64,000 nt of DNA from Phycisphaeraceae bacterium (GCA_028284155.1 JANQSF010000155.1:110704-174703); one strand, 5' to 3'; positions 33,312 through 42,990 are shown, counted from the first letter of the stretch. Notes: generated by a model not told the origin, from the letters alone. A program made the numbers and translations.

Positions 33312-34544
33312 ATGCCCCGATCCGCCTATCCCATATTGGCCGCCGCCTTGATCCTGATGTCATCCGCCGCCTTGGCCGACCCCGCCGGCGACGCCCTGCG
33401 TGACAAGGTCGCCAAGGCCTACCAGGACACGACCGTCTACGCCGCGCGCATCGACTTCCGGGTCGAAGAGAAGCGAGGCCGATGGCTGTCAACGAACAGC
33501 ACGTGGTTCAAGGTCGCCTTTGAGAAACCAAACAAACTGGTCATCGACCGCCCCGAGTTCCTGCTCGTGGCTGACGGCAACTCGACGCGTGTCCGCATCA
33601 GCGGGTACGACTCGCGCCACGTCCAGCAGCCAGCGGAGCCGACGATCAGTATGAAGTCGCTCAGTTCGACGCTGACCCTGCCGGGCATGGGCGCGTTGCT
33701 CGACCAACCCATGATGTTCATGCCCGACGCGACGTTGCTGCTGTCAGCCAATCCGTTCGACGCGTTCACAGCCAAGCAAAAGGCGGACACGGCCGCGCTC
33801 GAGCCCGATGGCGACGGTCGCCCGGGCTTGAAGCTGACGACGGACCGCGGCACTTGGACGCTGCGTGTCGATCCGACGTCGCACCTGATCGTCGAGGCTG
33901 TGCGCGAGAACGCAACGAAAAAGGACGACGGCGACTACGCGCGGATGGTGTACCGCTTCAAGATCGAAACGCACAACGACAAACACGCGCCCGACACGTT
34001 CGCGCTGGACACCGGCAAGTCGCAGGCGGTCGACACGATCGAACAACTGATCTCCGGCGATGTCGGCGACGCGCCAGCCAACGCCGATGCGCAGGCGGCG
34101 CACCCGATCGAAGGCAAGACGCCGCCCAATGTGGCGCTTCAGACACTTGATGGCAAGGACTACGACCTGGCCAAGGACAAAGCCGAGGTCATCGTTTTCG
34201 ATTTCTGGACGACCTGGTGCCCGCCCTGTCGCGCGGGGCTGCCCGAGTTGCAGAAGGTCTACGACTGGGCCAAGAAGAACAAGAAGTCGGTCGCCATCTA
34301 CACCATCAACCTGGAAGAGAAAGCGGCGACAGTCGAGAAGTTCTGGAAAGAACGTAAACTGACCATGCCCGTGCTGATGGACACCAAGGGCAAGATATCC
34401 AACGCTTACTTCGTCACCGGCATCCCGCAGACGGTCATTATCCACGGTGGCAAAGTGGCCCACGTGCATGTCGGCCTGCTGCCCGACACGGCCAAGACGC
34501 TGACGGAGCAGATTGAGGAGTTGCTGAAAAACAAGGCGAATTGA
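33312..34544 (+). CDS. Exported two-domain protein: LolA/DUF2092-like plus TlpA-type thioredoxin
   Basis: 410 residues with a signal peptide (YPILAAALILMSSAALA). The first half (about 25-240) is a beta-rich domain of the outer-membrane-lipoprotein-sorting/DUF2092 type (IDFRVEEKRGRWLSTNSTWF, TLRVDPTSHLIVEAV). The second half (about 270-410) is a redoxin fold with the active site FWTTWCPPCRAGLPEL, CPPC at 303-306, and the cis-Pro loop in GIPQTVII. It is expected to reduce or exchange disulfides in the periplasm, perhaps for heme attachment to the many CxxCH proteins nearby (inference). Confidence 0.9.
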   Translation: MPRSAYPILAAALILMSSAALADPAGDALRDKVAKAYQDTTVYAARIDFRVEEKRGRWLSTNSTWFKVAFEKPNKLVIDRPEFLLVADGNSTRVRISGYDSRHVQQPAEPTISMKSLSSTLTLPGMGALLDQPMMFMPDATLLLSANPFDAFTAKQKADTAALEPDGDGRPGLKLTTDRGTWTLRVDPTSHLIVEAVRENATKKDDGDYARMVYRFKIETHNDKHAPDTFALDTGKSQAVDTIEQLISGDVGDAPANADAQAAHPIEGKTPPNVALQTLDGKDYDLAKDKAEVIVFDFWTTWCPPCRAGLPELQKVYDWAKKNKKSVAIYTINLEEKAATVEKFWKERKLTMPVLMDTKGKISNAYFVTGIPQTVIIHGGKVAHVHVGLLPDTAKTLTEQIEELLKNKAN

Positions 34545-34547
34545 TGC

Positions 34548-34684
34548 GGAAGCGAAGAGGGACGAGCGACTAGCGACGAGGTGGGAAGCGTTCCAATATC
34601 CCATGTTGCGCGACGCGAGCCTGGACGAGAGCCAAGTCCCCCCTGCCGACCCTTGTGGCTCGTCGCTCGACCCTCGTCGCTTCC
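34548..34684. repeat. Imperfect inverted repeat (GACGAGCGACTAGCGACGAG type)
   Basis: Left arm 34548-34580 (GGAAGCGAAGAGGG... ) and right arm 34659-34684 (CTCGTCGCTCGACCCTCGTC...) are imperfect reverse complements with a 78-base spacer. It directly follows the thioredoxin-like gene. Confidence 0.6.
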
Positions 34685-34691
34685 CCGCCTG

Positions 34692-34698
34692 TTATACT
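34692..34698 (+). promoter_or_regulatory. Candidate -10 box (TTATACT)
   Basis: TTATACT lies 47 bases before the oxidoreductase start (34746), just outside the inverted repeat. No strong -35. Confidence 0.35.
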
Positions 34699-34745
34699 GG
34701 CCCGACTCACCCGCAACCGGTCCAATCCTCTAAAGAGATCACCCC

Positions 34746-36131
34746 ATGTCCACCCGCCAACCTACCCGCCGTGACTTTGTCAAGACCGCCGCCGTCACCG
34801 GCGCCGTCGCCGGTTTCCCGACGATCGTGCCGTCCAGCGTATTCGGCCAGGACGCGCCGAACAGCCGCATCCAACTCGGCTTCATCGGCGTCGGCTCACG
34901 CGGCAACTCGCACGTCAACGGGATGTCGACCAAGCCCGGCATCCAACCCATCGCCGCCTGTGACGTCGACAGCAACTACCTGCAACGGGCCAAGAACACG
35001 ATCGAGCAGAAACTCGAACGAGTCGGCCGACCCGGCAAGTGCGACACCTATCACGAATACGAAGAACTCGTCGCACGGTCGGATATCGACGCGATCGTCT
35101 GCACGACGCCCGATCACTGGCACACGAAGATCGTGGTCGAAGCGATGCAATCGGGCAAAGACGTTTACTGCGAGAAGCCCCTGACGCTGACGATCGACGA
35201 AGGCAAGGTCATTTCGCAGGTCACGAAAGAGACGAAGCGCGTCTTTCAGGTCGGGACGCAGCAGCGCAGCGGGCGTCAGTTCATTTCGACCGTCGCGGCG
35301 GTACGCAACGGCCTGATCGGCAAGGTCAAGCGCGTCGTCTGCTCGATCGGCGGCGGGCCGAAGGGCGGGCCGTTCCCTGTCGAGAAGCCGCCAGAGACAT
35401 TGGATTGGGATCGTTGGCAGGGCCAGACTCCGGTCGTTGAATACCGACGGATGCGTTGCCATTACCAGTTCCGCTGGTGGTACGAGTACTCGGGCGGCAA
35501 GATGACCGACTGGGGCGCGCACCACGTCGACATCGCCCAGTGGGGTATTGGGCAGGAGCACACCGGCCCGACGCGCGTCGAGCCGATCCTCGTCGAACAC
35601 CCCGTGCCATTCAACAAGTCCGGCAACCCAACCAAAGACGATTCTTACAACACAGCCACCAAGTTCCAAACGCGCGCCACCTTCGCCAACGGCGTCGAGA
35701 TGATCATCCGCAACGACGCGCACGACTACGACGACCCCAAACTGCGTGGCCCGCGAAACAACGGCATCTGGTTTGAAGGCGAGAAGGGCGACATCTTCGT
35801 CAACCGCGGCGGCGGGTCAGGCCTGCTGAACGGCAAGCGCCCCGACATCAGCAAAGAGGCCCTCGCCAAGGTCTACAAGACCGACATGAACCCCGACCAC
35901 TACGGCAACTGGTTCCACTGCATGCGGAACCGGACCGAGCCGGTCTCCGACGTCTGGAGCCACCACCGCATTCTCTCGACCTGCCACTTGGCCAATATCG
36001 CCAACCGGCTGAACCGGTCGATCGTTTGGGATCCGAAGAAGGAGGTCGTCGTGGGAGACGAGTTGGCGAACAGCATGATCCGCCGCGAACAGCGGGCCCC
36101 CTACCAAGTCAAGGTGAAGTCCAAGGCCTGA
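34746..36131 (+). CDS. Gfo/Idh/MocA-family oxidoreductase with Tat signal
   Basis: 461 residues. The N-terminus TRRDFVKTAAVTGAVAGFP is a twin-arginine signal, so the enzyme is folded with its NAD(P) before export. The Rossmann region reads IQLGFIGVGSRGNSHVNGM, and the second domain has CEKPLTLTI, VGTQQRSGRQF, and the substrate-side GGKMTDWGAHHVDIAQWG, all hallmarks of the planctomycete exported branch. Members oxidise sugars or inositols, several at C3, which would feed DUF1080 and ThuA proteins. The actual substrate is unknown. Confidence 0.93.
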   Translation: MSTRQPTRRDFVKTAAVTGAVAGFPTIVPSSVFGQDAPNSRIQLGFIGVGSRGNSHVNGMSTKPGIQPIAACDVDSNYLQRAKNTIEQKLERVGRPGKCDTYHEYEELVARSDIDAIVCTTPDHWHTKIVVEAMQSGKDVYCEKPLTLTIDEGKVISQVTKETKRVFQVGTQQRSGRQFISTVAAVRNGLIGKVKRVVCSIGGGPKGGPFPVEKPPETLDWDRWQGQTPVVEYRRMRCHYQFRWWYEYSGGKMTDWGAHHVDIAQWGIGQEHTGPTRVEPILVEHPVPFNKSGNPTKDDSYNTATKFQTRATFANGVEMIIRNDAHDYDDPKLRGPRNNGIWFEGEKGDIFVNRGGGSGLLNGKRPDISKEALAKVYKTDMNPDHYGNWFHCMRNRTEPVSDVWSHHRILSTCHLANIANRLNRSIVWDPKKEVVVGDELANSMIRREQRAPYQVKVKSKA

Positions 36132-36267
36132 CTGTCGAATCCAGGCCCCTTGGCCGATTCGGGCATATTGAAGCCCCGTAGGCCGTTTGGCCGATTGACA
36201 TCAGACAAAACAATGACATAAGGTGATTAGACGGGCCTCCTGGTGCCCCGATTCCATTTGCCCCGGA

Positions 36268-36308
36268 AGGGCTCGGCTGGACGATTTCGTTCGGCCGGGC
36301 CTTTTTTT
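36268..36308 (+). terminator. Intrinsic terminator after the oxidoreductase gene
   Basis: AGGGCTCGGCTG pairs (with G-U pairs) with CGGCCGGGCCT around GACGATTTCGTT, followed by seven T residues. Confidence 0.75.
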
Positions 36309-36371
36309 CTTCATCGCAGCGTCGATCGCTCCCCCGCGATTCGGCCACCCATCACCGCCCTCTGAGCCGAT

Positions 36372-36377
36372 TACAAT
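36372..36377 (+). promoter_or_regulatory. Candidate -10 box (TACAAT) nine bases before a start codon
   Basis: TTACAAT at 36371-36377 precedes the ATG at 36387 by nine bases, suggesting a leaderless or very short-leader transcript for the DUF1501 gene. Confidence 0.4.
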
Positions 36378-36386
36378 GAGGCTGCC

Positions 36387-37796
36387 ATGTTTGACCTGAT
36401 CGGCCCACCGCAGCGGCTTTGTGACCGGCTCTCCCGCCGGGCGATGTTGCGCGTCGGCGGGCTGGCATCGCTGGGGGTCACGCTGCCGGGATTGCTGGCC
36501 TCAACGCGGGCGGCTGACGACACCAACCAGTCACGTGGGCGACGGCACTTCGGCAAAGCCAAGCGATGCCTCATGCTCTACATGTGGGGCGGGCCGTCGC
36601 ACATCGACCTGTACGACCTGAAACCCGACGCGCCCGTCGAGTACCGCGGGCCGTTCAACCCGATCCGCACGGCCACACCCGGTTTTCGGATCGGCGAGTT
36701 GATGCCGCAACTGGCTAAGCACACGGACAAGCTTGGCCTGATCCGATCCGTCACACACACGGACAACAACCACTCGACCGGCGCGCACTGGATGCTCACC
36801 GGGCGAAAGCACGAGCGGTCGGCTGAGAATTTCAACGCCCGCCAGACCGACTTCCCGCACATCGGCTCGGTGCTGAGCAAACTTGCGCCGGTTGAATCAA
36901 AACTGCCCACGTTCGTGTCGCTGCCCGAGGTTATCGCCACCACCGCAGGTGCGGTCACGCCCGGCCAGGGCGGCGGCATCCTCGGCCGACGGTACGACCC
37001 GTTCAGCATTACCGAGCACCCAGACAAGCCCGACTTCAAGGTGCCGAACCTCACGCTTCCGAACGGCCTGTCCCGTGACCGGATGCGCACCCGCGTCGAC
37101 CTGCTGAAGCAATTCGATCGGTCTCGCCGGCTGCTCGACACCGACCAGCGCGTCGCCGACCTGGGTGCGTACCAGCAGCAGGCCGTCAACCTGGTCACTT
37201 CGCGACAGACCTACGAAGCCTTCAACCTCGACGCCGAGCCGGACACCATGCGCGACGCGTACGGCCGCGGCACGTTCGGGCAAAGCCTGCTGCTCGCACG
37301 TCGCCTGCTTGAGTCGGGCGTTAAGCTGGTCACCGTCTATTGGCACCGCGACAAGCCCGGCGTCGACACGACCTGGGACACGCACAAGTCGAACTTCAAA
37401 CAGCTCAAGAACCGGCTTGTGCCGCAGGTCGATCAGCCGTTGGCCACGATGTTCGACGACCTGAAGTCGCGCGGCATGCTCGACGACACGCTGGTCATCT
37501 GGACCAGCGAGTTCGGACGCACGCCCAAGATCAACAAGAATGACGGCGGCCGCGACCACTGGGGCCCTTGCAATAGCGTCTGGCTTGCCGGCGCGGGCGT
37601 GCCCGGTGGGCAGGTCTACGGCGAAAGCGATAAGCACGCCGCCTACCCGAAGAGCGACCCCGTTACCCCCGGCGACCTGACGGCAACGATCTATCATCTG
37701 CTCGGGCTCAAGCCCGACTCGGTGATTTACGATCGTCTGGAAAGACCCCTGCCCATCGCCGAGGGCGAACCCCTCTGGCGATTCCTCCAGGCCTGA
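36387..37796 (+). CDS. DUF1501 protein with Tat-type signal
   Basis: 469 residues. The N-terminus LSRRAMLRVGGLASLGVTLPG is a twin-arginine signal. DUF1501 is a sulfatase-superfamily-like (alkaline phosphatase fold) family abundant in planctomycetes; landmarks here are LMLYMWGGPSHIDLYDLKPD, HWMLTGRKH, WTSEFGRTPKIN, GRDHW and LGLKPDSVIYDRLERPLPI. In other genomes DUF1501 genes pair with planctomycete-cytochrome/DUF1553 genes and the pair is thought to act together on an unknown exported substrate. Here the next gene is indeed a cytochrome of that kind (DUF1592 type). Confidence 0.92.
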   Translation: MFDLIGPPQRLCDRLSRRAMLRVGGLASLGVTLPGLLASTRAADDTNQSRGRRHFGKAKRCLMLYMWGGPSHIDLYDLKPDAPVEYRGPFNPIRTATPGFRIGELMPQLAKHTDKLGLIRSVTHTDNNHSTGAHWMLTGRKHERSAENFNARQTDFPHIGSVLSKLAPVESKLPTFVSLPEVIATTAGAVTPGQGGGILGRRYDPFSITEHPDKPDFKVPNLTLPNGLSRDRMRTRVDLLKQFDRSRRLLDTDQRVADLGAYQQQAVNLVTSRQTYEAFNLDAEPDTMRDAYGRGTFGQSLLLARRLLESGVKLVTVYWHRDKPGVDTTWDTHKSNFKQLKNRLVPQVDQPLATMFDDLKSRGMLDDTLVIWTSEFGRTPKINKNDGGRDHWGPCNSVWLAGAGVPGGQVYGESDKHAAYPKSDPVTPGDLTATIYHLLGLKPDSVIYDRLERPLPIAEGEPLWRFLQA

Positions 37797-37852
37797 CTCC
37801 CCGCCCCGCCGCCGCTTGCGGCTTCGCACGATACACCAAAACCCATTCGACC

Positions 37853-40480
37853 ATGACGATGAGAACTTCAATCCCCATCCTCTGCGCGCTATTCCTAGCG
37901 ACCACCCCGATCACCCAAGCCGATCAGACACCCGTCACCTTCGACAAGTCAATCCAACCCTTCCTTACGCAACACTGCATCGAATGCCACGAGGGCGACA
38001 AACCCAAAGCCGACCTGCGGCTCGACACGCTGACCGCTGAGTTCGGCAAGCATTCGGTGGCTGAGAAGTGGACCGAGGTGCTCGACCAGTTGTCCTCCGG
38101 CTCGATGCCGCCCAAGAAACAGCCCAAGCCGCACGCGGCCGAGGTGACGAAGGTCGTCACGTGGATTACCGGCCAGTTGCAGGCCGCCGCGAAGGCGAAC
38201 CAGGGCGACGGCCGGGTCGTGCTGCGTCGATTGAACCGGGCCGAGTACAACAACACGATCCGCGACCTGGTCGGCGTCGATTTTCAGCCGGCCGACGACT
38301 TCCCCGTTGACACGGCGGCGCACGGGTTCGACAACGTCGGCAGCGCGTTGATCATCTCGCCGCTGCACATGGAGAAATACCTCGACGCGGCGCGGCAGAT
38401 CGTGGACCGCGCGATCGTGTCCGGGCCGCGGCCGCGCACCGCCAAGTGGCGCGTCGAGGTCGAGAAGGGCCATCGGTCGAATCAGTTCGAAGGCCGACGC
38501 AGCGCCGGCCGCGACGAGCTCTGGGTCAACGACCCGGTCAGCGCACGGCACCGGTACATCGTCAAAGGCGGCGGCAGTTTCGTCCGCGACGGCTGGGTCA
38601 TCCAGAAGGGCGCGAAGGACGAAGCGGCCGCCGGCTTCCGTTGGTTCAAGATCCCACAAACGGGCGAGTACATCGTCCGCGTCCGGGCCGCGGCAGTTGT
38701 CCCCACACGTGAACAAGCCATCGCCTCAGCCCAGCAGATCATTCTCGAAGAGTATCGGGCCGGTCAATGGAAGAAGCTGGCTGTCGCAGAGCGTCGCGAG
38801 GCTGAAGCCAAGTGGCTTAGGGAAGAGTGGCCTGAGATCGTTGAACACTTCAACAACGACCCGATGTATGACTTCGGCTTCCCTCGTTTGAAAGTCGTTG
38901 ATGAGACGCGCAAAGTCATCGGTGAGATCAACGTCGAGTCGTCGCTGGACGAACCGGGCACTTACGAGTTTCGGCATCGTTTCAAGTACACGACGCGCGG
39001 CCTTCAGTCGATCAACATCCGCAACAGTTACAGCGTTCCGGGCGTGCTGCAGAACCGATGGTTCCAGCGCGACGCCCGGTTCGCTCGGCCGGAGTTGCAC
39101 ATCGACTGGGTTGAGTTCGAGGGCCCGGTCGTTGACGATTGGCCGACCGCGAGCCACGAGCGCATCCTGTTCGACTCACCCGACCGTGACAATGAGGCCG
39201 TTTACGCTCGGCAGGTGATCGAGCGCTTCATGACCGGCGCGTTCCGTCGGCCCGTCACGCGGGCCGAGATCGACCGCATGGTCGCGTTGTTCAATCAAGT
39301 TCGGCCGAAGCACGACCGCTTTACCGAAGCGATCAAAGCGCCACTGATCGCGACGCTCGCGTCGCCGCATTTCGTGTACCTGGTCGAAAAGCCCGCGCCG
39401 CAGGCGACCGACGGCAAGGCCGCGACAACGCCGCGTCTGACCGACTACGAACTCGCGTCGCGGCTGTCCTACTTCCTCTGGTCGACCATGCCGGACGACC
39501 AACTGTTCGACCTGGCCAAGGCGGGCAGACTGCAGGACGACAAGGTGCTCGCCGCGCAGGTCCGCCGGATGCTCAAAGACGACCGGGCCGCGCAGTTTGT
39601 CAGCAACTTCGCCGGCCAGTGGCTCGGTCTGCGGGCGGTCGGCACGGTCGTGCCGGACGAGTCACTTTACCCGCGGTACGACGATCACCTACAGACATCG
39701 ATCGTGCGGGAGAGTGAGGCGTTCTTCAAACACATCCTCGACAACGACCTGAGCGTGTTGAACTTCATCGACTCGGATTTCGCGGTGGTCAACGGTCGGC
39801 TCGCCCGGTTTTACGGCATCGCCGGCGTCAAGGGCGATCGCTACCGCGCCGTGCCGTTGAAACCGCAGCACAAACGCGGCGGCCTGCTCACGCAGGCGAG
39901 CATGCTGACGCTGACGTCGAACGGCACGCGCACCAGCCCGGTCATTCGCGGCGTCTGGTTGCTCGAAAACATTCCCGGCACGCCGCCGCCCCCGCCGCCG
40001 CCGGACGCCGGCGACATTCAGCCCAAAGTGCCCGGCATCGACAAGGCGACCGTGCGCGTCCGGCTCGAACACCACCGCAAGATCCCGCAGTGCGCGTCGT
40101 GTCACGCGAAGATCGACCCGCTCGGCTTCGCGCTGGAAAACTACAACGCGATCGGCCGATGGCGCGACAAGGAAGGATTCGGCTACAAGGGCCGCGTCGG
40201 CCGGAACGACCCCGACGTCGACGCGTCGGGCGAGCTTCCCGACGGCCGAGCGTTCCGAGGCATCGACGACTTCAAAGCGATCATGAAGTCGTCGCCCTAC
40301 ACCGACCTGTTCTGCAAATGCCTGACCGAGAAGCTGCTGACATACGCGCTGGGCCGCGGGTTGGGCTTTGCCGATCGGCCGACCGTGCAGACGCTGATCG
40401 CGCAATTGAAGAAAAACGACTACCGCTTGGCCGACCTGATCGTCGGCATCGTGCAGAGCGAGTCGTTCCGCAGCAAGTGA
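37853..40480 (+). CDS. Planctomycete cytochrome with DUF1587/1595/1592/1588/1585 domains
   Basis: 875 residues with a signal peptide (IPILCALFLATTPITQA). Order: planctomycete cytochrome domain with CIECH at 42-46; DUF1587 near 120-190 (RRLNRAEYNNTIRDLVGVDF); a beta-rich region (FKIPQTGEYIVRVRAAAVV); DUF1595 near 455-510; DUF1592 near 525-650 (LASRLSYFLWSTMPDDQLF); DUF1588 near 670-770 (GGLLTQASMLTLTSNGTRTS, proline run, and a second heme motif CASCH at 747-751); DUF1585 to the end (LTYALGRGLGFADR). Two covalent hemes are expected. Function is unproven, but the set is a planctomycete hallmark and usually neighbours DUF1552, as here. Confidence 0.94.
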   Translation: MTMRTSIPILCALFLATTPITQADQTPVTFDKSIQPFLTQHCIECHEGDKPKADLRLDTLTAEFGKHSVAEKWTEVLDQLSSGSMPPKKQPKPHAAEVTKVVTWITGQLQAAAKANQGDGRVVLRRLNRAEYNNTIRDLVGVDFQPADDFPVDTAAHGFDNVGSALIISPLHMEKYLDAARQIVDRAIVSGPRPRTAKWRVEVEKGHRSNQFEGRRSAGRDELWVNDPVSARHRYIVKGGGSFVRDGWVIQKGAKDEAAAGFRWFKIPQTGEYIVRVRAAAVVPTREQAIASAQQIILEEYRAGQWKKLAVAERREAEAKWLREEWPEIVEHFNNDPMYDFGFPRLKVVDETRKVIGEINVESSLDEPGTYEFRHRFKYTTRGLQSINIRNSYSVPGVLQNRWFQRDARFARPELHIDWVEFEGPVVDDWPTASHERILFDSPDRDNEAVYARQVIERFMTGAFRRPVTRAEIDRMVALFNQVRPKHDRFTEAIKAPLIATLASPHFVYLVEKPAPQATDGKAATTPRLTDYELASRLSYFLWSTMPDDQLFDLAKAGRLQDDKVLAAQVRRMLKDDRAAQFVSNFAGQWLGLRAVGTVVPDESLYPRYDDHLQTSIVRESEAFFKHILDNDLSVLNFIDSDFAVVNGRLARFYGIAGVKGDRYRAVPLKPQHKRGGLLTQASMLTLTSNGTRTSPVIRGVWLLENIPGTPPPPPPPDAGDIQPKVPGIDKATVRVRLEHHRKIPQCASCHAKIDPLGFALENYNAIGRWRDKEGFGYKGRVGRNDPDVDASGELPDGRAFRGIDDFKAIMKSSPYTDLFCKCLTEKLLTYALGRGLGFADRPTVQTLIAQLKKNDYRLADLIVGIVQSESFRSK

Positions 40481-40509
40481 CGCAATGGGGTGCGGACGGG
40501 TGCCCAGTT

Positions 40510-40580
40510 TCGTGCCACGGCCGTGTCGGCCATGCGGTTCATCAAGGGCGTTCCGCACGGCCGACACGGCCGTGGCACGA
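40510..40580. repeat. REP-like paired hairpin, family D (28-bp arms)
   Basis: Arms 40510-40537 and 40553-40580 (TCGTGCCACGGCCGTGTCGG inward) are reverse complements with one mismatch. Each arm contains the palindrome CACGGCCGTG. It lies between the cytochrome gene and the DUF1552 gene, in front of the latter's TACAAT box (40624-40629). Confidence 0.8.
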
Positions 40581-40681
40581 GACAGGCGAAGCACTCTGAC
40601 TGAAGCAACGCAACGGCATGACATACAATGACATCCGCATCGGCCGAGCCTTCGGCCACGCGACGCGATAGGAGTCCGATG

Positions 40682-42016
40682 ATGTTCACCCCAAAACGAC
40701 TTTCCCGCCGAACGTTCCTGCGCGGCCTGGGCGTGACGATGGCGTTGCCCATGTTCGACGCGATGGCCCCAGGCGCGGCCGCTTCAGCGGCCCGCGCATC
40801 GACCCAAACTGCGCCGGTGCGCGCCGCGTTTATGTACGTGCCCAACGGCGTGAACATCATGAAGTGGACGCCGACGGGCGAAGGCCGCGACTGGCAGCTT
40901 TCGCCGTCGCTCAAGCCGCTTGAAGCGCACAAGCAAAACGTCAGCGTGCTGACCGGCCTCGGCCACCCCGCGTCGAAAGGCGGACACTCGGGGGCTGACA
41001 CGTTCCTGACCGCGGCCGACCTCGAGGGCACGCCCGGATACGACTACCGCAATGCGATCAGCGTCGACCAACTCGCGGCCGAGGTCGTCGGTTTGCAGAC
41101 CCGGTTGCCGTCGCTCGAACTGTCGGCCATGGGCGGTACCGGTTCGCCGGGGCATTCGCACACGCTTTCGTTCAACCGCAACGCCGTGCCTGTCGCGACC
41201 GAGAGCAACCCACGTCTGGTCTTCCAACGCCTGTTCGTTGACGACACGGGCGACACTCGTAAGGCCAGGGCGTTGCGCTTCGTCGAGCAGCGGTCGATCC
41301 TCGACGCAGTGCTCGAGTCGTCGCATGACCTGAACCGGCAATTGGGCAAGGCCGACCAACGCAAGCTCGATGAATACCTAACGTCGGTCCGCGAGGTCGA
41401 GCGGCGGGTTAAGCGGGCCGAGTCGTGGATGGACGTGCCCAAGGCCAAGATCGACGCGGCTAACCTTAAGTTAGACGCTGAACCGAACGAGCGCGGCGAC
41501 CGCGCGTCGTGGGTGCGCGTCATGTACGACCTGATGTTCTTGGCTTTCCAGACAGACACGACGCGCATCGCGACGCTGCAGATCGGTCGCGAGGCGTCGG
41601 GCGGTTACTACAGCGAGCTCGGCCTGAGCGCGAACCACCACGAGCTGTCGCACCACGGTGGCGACAAGGACATGCTCGAGGGCCTGCACAAGATCGACAC
41701 GTTCCAGATCGAGCAGTTCGCCTACTTCCTCAAACGGCTGGCCGAGGCGCGCGAAGGCGACGGCACGCTGCTGGACCGCACGATGCTCATGTACGGCTCG
41801 GGCATGAACAGCGGCGAGGGCGGCGGCCACTCACCCAAGAACCTGCCGTTGGTCGTTGCGGGAGGTCGCGGCCTCGGCTTCCAGCAAGGGCAACATCTGG
41901 TCTATCAGGAAGGTCGCACGCCGTTGTCGAACCTGTTCGCGACGATGCTCGACAAGTTAAAGGTCGGCAACGGCCGGTTCGCGGACAGCACGGGCGGCTT
42001 GGCTGGCCTGTCGTGA
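40682..42016 (+). CDS. DUF1552 protein with Tat signal
   Basis: 444 residues from the second of two adjacent ATGs (40679/40682); GGAG at 40671-40674 is seven bases from it. The N-terminus LSRRTFLRGLGVTMALPMFD is a twin-arginine signal. DUF1552 landmarks: AFMYVPNGVNIMKWTPTG, VLTGLGHPASKGGHSGADTFL, GSPGHSHTLSFN, LDEYLTSVREVERRVKRAE, NHHELSHHGGD, GSGMNSGEGGGHSPKNLPLVV. The family is obligately paired with the DUF1592-type cytochrome in planctomycetes; it is thought to be an exported enzyme, with the paired protein supplying electron transfer. Confidence 0.93.
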   Translation: MFTPKRLSRRTFLRGLGVTMALPMFDAMAPGAAASAARASTQTAPVRAAFMYVPNGVNIMKWTPTGEGRDWQLSPSLKPLEAHKQNVSVLTGLGHPASKGGHSGADTFLTAADLEGTPGYDYRNAISVDQLAAEVVGLQTRLPSLELSAMGGTGSPGHSHTLSFNRNAVPVATESNPRLVFQRLFVDDTGDTRKARALRFVEQRSILDAVLESSHDLNRQLGKADQRKLDEYLTSVREVERRVKRAESWMDVPKAKIDAANLKLDAEPNERGDRASWVRVMYDLMFLAFQTDTTRIATLQIGREASGGYYSELGLSANHHELSHHGGDKDMLEGLHKIDTFQIEQFAYFLKRLAEAREGDGTLLDRTMLMYGSGMNSGEGGGHSPKNLPLVVAGGRGLGFQQGQHLVYQEGRTPLSNLFATMLDKLKVGNGRFADSTGGLAGLS

Positions 42017-42021
42017 GCCGG

Positions 42022-42978
42022 TCAGCCGTTTGATTGGTGTTCCCAACCCATCGCACCCAGCGCATCCAACGGCACGACCGTGCCATCGGGCTGTTTGATC
42101 AACAGGTCGTCGCCTTCGATGATCAGGCCGACCTGCGTGATCGGCACGCCTTCAATTTCGGCAGGCAGGTGGTGTTCAGCGGCCTGCGCCGACAGGGTGA
42201 ACGCGAGTTCGTAATCCTCACCATCGGACAAGGCATGCATCCAAGGCGGGCGTTGGTCGCGGTGCGCGGCCTGGTGGCCGGCCGCGCGGACGGGCAAACG
42301 GTCGGCCCAGAGTTCGACGCCAACAGCGTTCAGTCGGCAGAGGCGTGAAACGTCCATCGCCAAGCCGTCGCTCAGATCGATCATGCTCGTGGGGCGCAGG
42401 TTTTCGTCGCCGGCCAACGCGCGTGCGACGCTAAGTCGCGGCTCGAAGTCGAGATGATGCGTCCGTCCGTTGACCGTTTCGAGGCTGCCGCCGAGTTGAC
42501 CCGTTATACAGACCACATCGCCGACCTTGGTGCCGCGCCGCGTGACCGGCTCGACGCCCGCCGGCTCGGCCAGGACGGTGACGGTGAGCAGCAGCGGACC
42601 GGCCCATATCGCGATGTCGCCGCCAACCAGCGGGCATTGATAGTGCTCGGCCGTCGCGTGCATCGCGTCGAACAGGGCGTCGGCGTTGGACTTGCCGAAG
42701 TCTTTGGGCAATGAGCCGGCCACGACGGCCGCAACGGGCTGCGCGGCCATCGCGGCGATGTCGGAGAGATTGCGCGTGATCGCCTTGCGCGCGACCTTTT
42801 GCAACGGCGTGTTCTTCAGGTCGAAGTGAATCCCGTCGGCCAATTGATCGACGGCGACCAGGACGTTAGTGCCGCCGACATCCAACGCGGCCATGTCGTC
42901 GCCGGGCGGAATGGACACATGCGCCGGTAACGATGTGTTGTGTCGGTAGATGTGCTCGAGCAGGTCGTTTTCGCGCAT
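42022..42978 (-). CDS. thiL: Thiamine-monophosphate kinase
   Basis: 318 residues, cytoplasmic; phosphorylates thiamine monophosphate to the cofactor diphosphate. Landmarks: IPPGDDMAAL near 23-32 (metal-binding Asp pair), VDQLADGIHF near 43-52 (family form DxLVEGxHF), RNLSDIAAMAAQP near 69-81, LVGGDIAIWAGPL, SMIDLSDGLAMDVSRL, and SDGEDYELAFTL, all in the expected order for the PurM-like fold. Length is as usual. It converges with the DUF1552 gene with only five bases between stops. The DinB-like gene ends 12 bases upstream of its start, so the two are probably cotranscribed. Confidence 0.95.
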   Translation of the reverse strand: MRENDLLEHIYRHNTSLPAHVSIPPGDDMAALDVGGTNVLVAVDQLADGIHFDLKNTPLQKVARKAITRNLSDIAAMAAQPVAAVVAGSLPKDFGKSNADALFDAMHATAEHYQCPLVGGDIAIWAGPLLLTVTVLAEPAGVEPVTRRGTKVGDVVCITGQLGGSLETVNGRTHHLDFEPRLSVARALAGDENLRPTSMIDLSDGLAMDVSRLCRLNAVGVELWADRLPVRAAGHQAAHRDQRPPWMHALSDGEDYELAFTLSAQAAEHHLPAEIEGVPITQVGLIIEGDDLLIKQPDGTVVPLDALGAMGWEHQSNG

Positions 42979-42990
42979 CGTGAGTGGATT

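Noticed and set aside
40573..40588. TGGCACG...GC match in the family D repeat as a sigma-54 promoter
   Set aside because: The -12 element is AGGCG rather than TTGCA, and the match is created by the repeat arm itself; no activator boxes are near.
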